Of a stretch of DNA of 24,102 nucleotides, positions 20,642 to 24,102 are shown in pieces (position 1 is the first letter of the stretch; each line of letters opens with the position of its first letter). The notes beneath the pieces were generated by a model that did no database searches, was not told the origin of the DNA, and saw nothing but the letters and a program-made list of their open reading frames with translations. The position numbers were made by a program, and so were the translations under genes. The DNA is from a virus. The stretch is taken from positions 1 through 24,102 of the IMG/VR virus record IMGVR_UViG_3300021964_008585. The stretch is one strand, 5' to 3'.

Positions 20642-22098
20642 AGGTCAATAGTGTTGATCTTGTAATCAAACTCCTCTGTAGTATAAAACTTAAAGCGTTC
20701 ATTAGAATGTCTTAATGCAAAATTATCTCTTGATTTATATTTTAAGTCATCTATAATATCAAACACAGTAGCTTTTTGTCCGTTATCCGACTTACGTAAG
20801 ATACGTCCTATTGATTGTAATACTTTTATTTTAGATTTGGTAGGATGTGCAAACACCAAATTATGAAGGTTACGTATATTAACACCAGTAGAGAATACGC
20901 CGAGTGACGCAACAATAATAACGTCATTAGATTCTGCCATTTGTCTAACAGCTTCACGCGAGTCTTTATCTGTCTCTCCTGCAACATAATATAATTGTTT
21001 TTCTGTGTCAATCCTATCAAAGATATCTTTGCCATGATCTAACCTTAAAAATACTACTAACGTGTTACCTGGTAATGTAGATGCCATTTTAGCTATAAGA
21101 CTATTTCTTTTCTCATGTGTTACAATGAATTCTACCTCTTCATTATAAGTCATATCTTTTACTTTTTTGCGATCACTCTCTTCGTAACGAAGTTGAAGTA
21201 ATCGAATATTCATCTGTGATACTTGATCACGTTCCATTAACTCTTTTGTGGTAATAAGTTTATGTACAGAACCAAAAAGTCCTTTTAACACCAACTCGTG
21301 CGTCTTAGCTTCTTGTAATGTTCCTGTAAGTCCTATTCTATCAGGACATATTAACATCTTATTCATAATTGATTGAATAGATTTAGCTTGCGCGTGATGT
21401 ACTTCATCTACAACTACTGAACCAAACTGCGCATACCAGCTAGCTGGCATTTTATAGATAGATTGCCATGTAGATATAACAACTCTTTCTTCAGTTTCTT
21501 TCTCAACACCACCAGTAATACCATGCATGTTAACAAACTTTCCATTAGAGTAATCTTTAAAGTCACTCATCATTTGACTTACTAATGAAACTGTAGGTAC
21601 AATAATAAGAATTTTTCTATCGTGTGTTTCTAACCACCATCTAATAAGAGCATATATTATAAGAGACTTGCCTGATGCTGTAGGTGATAATAATAAACAC
21701 CTTTGCTGTGTTATAGCTTTCTTAAACGCTTCTCTTTGATAGTCTCTCATCTCAATAGGTTCCCCTTTTGAGAATGGTTTAAGTACATCTAAGAATTTAT
21801 CTAAGAAGCTATCATCAGATGATTCTTTACCAGGGAAGTTATATTGACTACCTTCGAAGTAGCACTCAACATCCATATCTTTAGCAAACTTAGTTATATC
21901 CCCTGTTAACCCTGCATAGATCGTGCTCTCCCTTAGGTTAGCTAGTCTTATCTTACCATCCCAATACTTACTTCTATATTGAGGTGTAAATTCAGCTCCA
22001 GGTACTTTAAATGTAAAGTAATCACTTAACATTCTTAAGTCGCTTTTATCACCTTCGAATTCAAGGTATACGTCGTTTTTTTTACGAAATGTTATCAT
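20638..22098 (-). CDS. uvsW: UvsW-like recombination helicase
   Basis: Superfamily 2 helicase that unwinds branched DNA and R-loops, shifting T4 replication from origin-dependent to recombination-dependent. The 486 residues (T4 UvsW is 503) have an N-terminal domain with YFTFKVPGAEF and YWDGKIRL (about 27-52), a Q-like MRDYQREA (117-124), Walker A SPTASGKS (138-145), IVPTVSLVSQ, DEVH (231-234), TGT (258-260), FLRLDHG, and motif VI QSIGRILRK (428-436). The start is coupled to uvsY as ATGA with GGAAG close by. Complete. Confidence 0.95.
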   Translation of the reverse strand: MITFRKKNDVYLEFEGDKSDLRMLSDYFTFKVPGAEFTPQYRSKYWDGKIRLANLRESTIYAGLTGDITKFAKDMDVECYFEGSQYNFPGKESSDDSFLDKFLDVLKPFSKGEPIEMRDYQREAFKKAITQQRCLLLSPTASGKSLIIYALIRWWLETHDRKILIIVPTVSLVSQMMSDFKDYSNGKFVNMHGITGGVEKETEERVVISTWQSIYKMPASWYAQFGSVVVDEVHHAQAKSIQSIMNKMLICPDRIGLTGTLQEAKTHELVLKGLFGSVHKLITTKELMERDQVSQMNIRLLQLRYEESDRKKVKDMTYNEEVEFIVTHEKRNSLIAKMASTLPGNTLVVFLRLDHGKDIFDRIDTEKQLYYVAGETDKDSREAVRQMAESNDVIIVASLGVFSTGVNIRNLHNLVFAHPTKSKIKVLQSIGRILRKSDNGQKATVFDIIDDLKYKSRDNFALRHSNERFKFYTTEEFDYKINTIDL

Positions 22099-22529
22099 AG
22101 ACTTCCAGAAGTAAATCTAACCCAATCGATTGCATTTTTGATTGATTGGTTTCTCCACTTAATTTGCTCAAGTATATGATTGAGACCTTCAAGTAGAATG
22201 TTTATATACTCTATTTTCTGTTCAATTGCAACTACTTCAGGATCAGTATTGACATGTTTATCCACACCTGCTTTAGTCTTAAGTTTGAGATCAAAAGGCT
22301 TTTCTTTATAATCATCAGCAGTAGCTTGACCTGAATAATAGAGTTCTTTTTCTTTTTTGAGACCTTCTAGTTTATGATTAATTGCAATTTTACGTGCTTT
22401 TAAATCCATAAGCATTGTTAGGTACTTATGATGTAATCTAGGCGCGTCAGTAGCTGCAGAATCAAGCGCTGTTTTATCAATAGGTGCATCTTCTTCCCAC
22501 ATAGATAAAAGCTCTTCATGTGTTAACAT
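22095..22529 (-). CDS. uvsY: UvsY-like recombination mediator
   Basis: A 144-residue protein (T4 UvsY is 137). It helps load the UvsX recombinase on single-strand DNA coated by gp32. The KELYYSGQATADDY block matches LDYYSGRGDGDEF of T4 UvsY, and the C-terminal half (INILLEGLNHILEQIKWRNQ) is the helical oligomer part. AAGG lies nine bases before the ATG. It is the first gene of the leftward core operon, just behind a promoter-like element. UvsX itself is not in the window. Confidence 0.9.
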   Translation of the reverse strand: MLTHEELLSMWEEDAPIDKTALDSAATDAPRLHHKYLTMLMDLKARKIAINHKLEGLKKEKELYYSGQATADDYKEKPFDLKLKTKAGVDKHVNTDPEVVAIEQKIEYINILLEGLNHILEQIKWRNQSIKNAIDWVRFTSGSL

Positions 22530-22563
22530 TTTTATAAACCTTTACATAGATCTCAACACCTAC

Positions 22564-22592
22564 ATTATAAATAGTTTAATGGTTAAGTTCTT
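22564..22592 (-). promoter_or_regulatory. Promoter with AAGAACTT box, for the uvsY operon
   Basis: On the minus strand TATAAT (22564-22569) follows AAGAACTT (22585-22592) after 15 bases, 35 bases upstream of the uvsY ATG. Box and spacing are identical to 2952-2980. T4 uvsY has a MotA-dependent middle promoter, so a middle-type activator is a fair analogy. The box is also part of an inverted repeat GTTAAG/CTTAAC. The -10 overlaps the plus-strand late promoter. Confidence 0.6.
22566..22573 (+). promoter_or_regulatory. T4-type late promoter, toward phoH
   Basis: Exact TATAAATA, the T4 late consensus read by gp55, on the plus strand in the only divergent gap of the window. Expected start is near 22579. 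It is 95 bases before the phoH ATG, with a hairpin terminator in between. The window also encodes gp55. Confidence 0.65.
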
Positions 22593-22606
22593 AACTATAT
22601 CCAACC

Positions 22607-22641
22607 AACCTCCAGCCAGTAATGGCCATGGAGGTTTTTTT
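22607..22641 (+). terminator. Intrinsic terminator upstream of phoH (leader)
   Basis: AACCTCCA pairs with TGGAGGTT, enclosing an inner hairpin GCCA-GTAA-TGGC with a two-base bulge, and the stem runs straight into seven Ts. It is on the plus strand, ending 26 bases before the phoH start codon and after the late promoter. It would end a leader of about 60 bases or act as an attenuator. The other strand lacks a T-run. A perfect stem-loop GTTAA-GTTC-TTAAC at 22583-22596 precedes it. Confidence 0.8.
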
Positions 22642-22667
22642 ATTTTATTCCCAGGAGAATTAAATTA

Positions 22668-23354
22668 ATGGCACGAGCTAAAAAGAAAGAGACTTTCGTT
22701 AAAGAAATCCAATCATCATCTGCTTTCCATATACAACCTAAGAATCCTACACAACAATATCTTTTAGACTGTATTGATCAATCTGTTATGACAGTTTGTA
22801 TTGGTCCTGCAGGTACAGGTAAAACATTCTGTACAGGTATGAAAGCAGCTCAATTGATACTTAAAGGTGGTTACGATAAAATAGTGCTCACAAGACCTAA
22901 TGTTGCAACTGGTAGATCATTAGGTTATTTTCCTGGTTCTGTAGAAGAAAAGATGACACCTTGGCTTAAACCTATTATGAATGTATTACAAGATGGTTTA
23001 GGAAAAGGTCGTTATGACTATATGTTTTCGAAAGAACAAATTCAAATTCAACCTATAGAGACGATCAGAGGTAATTCATTCGAAGATTGTATTATCATTG
23101 TAGATGAATCTCAAAACCTAAACATGTCTGAGATTAAAGCTATTACAACTCGTATTGGTGAAAACTCTAAACTTATCTTATTAGGAGACCCAGCACAATC
23201 AGATGTGCATGATGGTGAAGCGTTAGATGAATTTGTTGAGATGTGTCATCACTATGGTATAGAGGCACCTATTGTAAGGTTTACAACTGATCATATTGTT
23301 CGATCAGATATAGTAGCTCAATTAGTAAAGATGTTTGCTAAAAATAACATATAA
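22668..23354 (+). CDS. phoH: PhoH-family ATPase
   Basis: A 228-residue cytosolic ATPase, the only rightward protein gene here. Walker A GPAGTGKT (46-53), IVLTRPNVATGRSLGYFPG (72-90, the PhoH mark), ETIRGNSFEDCIIIVDESQN with Walker B D146-E147, and LLGDPAQSD (171-179) are all intact. PhoH is frequent in marine phages; a role in phosphate stress or RNA handling is suggested but unproven. The start has AGGAG about ten bases upstream. It is preceded by a late promoter and a leader terminator and followed by a strong terminator. Confidence 0.96.
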   Translation: MARAKKKETFVKEIQSSSAFHIQPKNPTQQYLLDCIDQSVMTVCIGPAGTGKTFCTGMKAAQLILKGGYDKIVLTRPNVATGRSLGYFPGSVEEKMTPWLKPIMNVLQDGLGKGRYDYMFSKEQIQIQPIETIRGNSFEDCIIIVDESQNLNMSEIKAITTRIGENSKLILLGDPAQSDVHDGEALDEFVEMCHHYGIEAPIVRFTTDHIVRSDIVAQLVKMFAKNNI

Positions 23355-23359
23355 GAAGA

Positions 23360-23380
23360 GGGGCTTAAGCCCCTTTTTTT
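23360..23380 (+). terminator. Intrinsic terminator after phoH
   Basis: GGGGCTTAAGCCCC, a perfect inverted repeat with a TTAA loop, followed by seven Ts, five bases after the phoH stop. The T-run overlaps the stop codon of the convergent FG-GAP gene. On the minus strand the following TCTTCTTATAT is only moderately T-rich, so it may work weakly in both directions. Confidence 0.95.
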
Positions 23381-24102
23381 AAATTTTTTCTTCGTATAAC
23401 TGAACATTTCCAAAACTAGTGTATGAACCATTCGATGGAAAAGTAGTACTGAAAACAAAAGAAGTACCATCTGCGTTTGTAGATATACCACCTTCGCCAT
23501 GGCGGCCGTTATATACAGCTTGGTATGGATATATTTTTTGCCCATAAGAATCACCATTGCGATGTGGGTATATTGTCCATGTAGAATCTACTAATTCATA
23601 AACTGAAATTGTTCCTCGAGAATAATCGCGTACCGCAGTAATAAAAACACGTGTACCAGCACTGTTAATTGCAACTCTAAATCCAAATTCGTCACTATAG
23701 TCGCCATTAATACTAGCTTCTAGTGACCAAGTCGATCCAGACCTAGAATAAATATAAGCGGAACCAGAACTACTATAATTACCACCGGTACCAGGATTTT
23801 CGGGCGCGCCAACAATAACTTTAGTACCACTAGAATTAATAGCGACATCGTGGCCAAATTTTCCACCAGCATAATTTGCAGGATTAGTTAACTTAGCTTG
23901 TTGTGTCCAGGTTGATCCAGACCTTGTAAAGATATAAGCACTACCAGTACTAGATGGTGCTTGCGATCCTACAATAGCATAGTTACCATCACCATTTATT
24001 GATACTGAGTTACCAAAATTATCTTTTGCTTGTAAATCAGATGGTGTTAGTTTAGTTTGTTCAGTCCAAGTAGAACCTGATCTACTAAAAATGTACGCGG
24101 AT
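23379..24102 (-). CDS. FG-GAP repeat protein, C-terminal part (partial)
   Basis: Open reading on the minus strand from the right edge to a TAA at 23379, giving 240 residues of C-terminus; the start is outside the window. It contains repeats of about 53-60 residues, each with SAYIFxRSGSTW, then an FG followed by V.I...G....VGAP-like strand (for example FGNSVSINGDGNYAIVG and FGHDVAINSSGTKVIVGAP). This is the FG-GAP beta-propeller pattern found in integrin heads and secreted or surface proteins. The last repeats degenerate (EFGFRVAINSAGTRVFI) and the final 60 residues lack the pattern. A virion or fibre-associated adhesion role is plausible, not shown. It is convergent with phoH. Confidence 0.85.
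   Translation of the reverse strand, partial: SAYIFSRSGSTWTEQTKLTPSDLQAKDNFGNSVSINGDGNYAIVGSQAPSSTGSAYIFTRSGSTWTQQAKLTNPANYAGGKFGHDVAINSSGTKVIVGAPENPGTGGNYSSSGSAYIYSRSGSTWSLEASINGDYSDEFGFRVAINSAGTRVFITAVRDYSRGTISVYELVDSTWTIYPHRNGDSYGQKIYPYQAVYNGRHGEGGISTNADGTSFVFSTTFPSNGSYTSFGNVQLYEEKI

Overview
The window is a piece of an AT-rich genome of a T4-like tailed phage (myovirus), most like the marine T4 relatives that infect cyanobacteria or SAR11-type bacteria. The evidence is a T4-type replication, recombination and late-transcription block in tight order (uvsY, uvsW, late sigma gene 55, gene 47, gene 46), a phage-type phoH, a cluster of six tRNA genes, and a long run of glycan genes of the kind marine T4-like phages carry. 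The host assignment is inference; nothing in the window names the host.

Layout, left to right. Bases 1-590 hold the start of a leftward gene for a probably secreted protein and six leftward tRNA genes (Trp, CAU, Asn, Leu-UAA, Gly-UCC, Arg-UCU), all with encoded CCA. Bases 590-4527 hold small leftward accessory genes: hypothetical proteins, a one-helix protein with an MscS-like beta segment, an exported glycine-zipper protein, a DUF932/TIGR03299 protein, and two short genes each driven by a near-identical sigma70-type promoter cassette. One of these encodes a very acidic protein. Bases 4503-16324 are one leftward, translationally coupled operon for making and transferring sugars. It has Gmd, a DegT-fold enzyme with His in place of the PLP lysine, a short SDR, a metal-type KdsA, a nucleotidyltransferase-cupin fusion, a small cytidylyltransferase, a cupin, an FkbM methyltransferase, four GT-A-like glycosyltransferases and four divergent KpsS/KpsC-like (capsule-type) transferases. 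Bases 16338-22529 carry a hypothetical phage protein and the T4-like core block, all leftward. Bases 22530-22667 are a divergent regulatory region. Bases 22668-23354 are rightward phoH with a strong terminator. Bases 23379-24102 are the C-terminal part of a leftward FG-GAP repeat protein that runs off the right edge.

How the parts may work together. UvsY, UvsW and gp46/gp47 give recombination-dependent replication, and gp55 directs late transcription. In the divergent region a leftward TATAAT box upstream of uvsY overlaps a rightward consensus T4 late promoter (TATAAATA) upstream of phoH, which suggests a middle-to-late switch in which gp55, encoded in the uvsY operon, could turn the intergenic region around. 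The glycan operon appears able to make at least two unusual sugars: a 3,6-dideoxyhexose (GDP-mannose to Gmd to the His-type dehydratase) and Kdo-8-phosphate (KdsA). It has eight candidate transferases to use such sugars, pointing to remodelling of the host surface or decoration of the virion. This operon is the best candidate for an undescribed system here.
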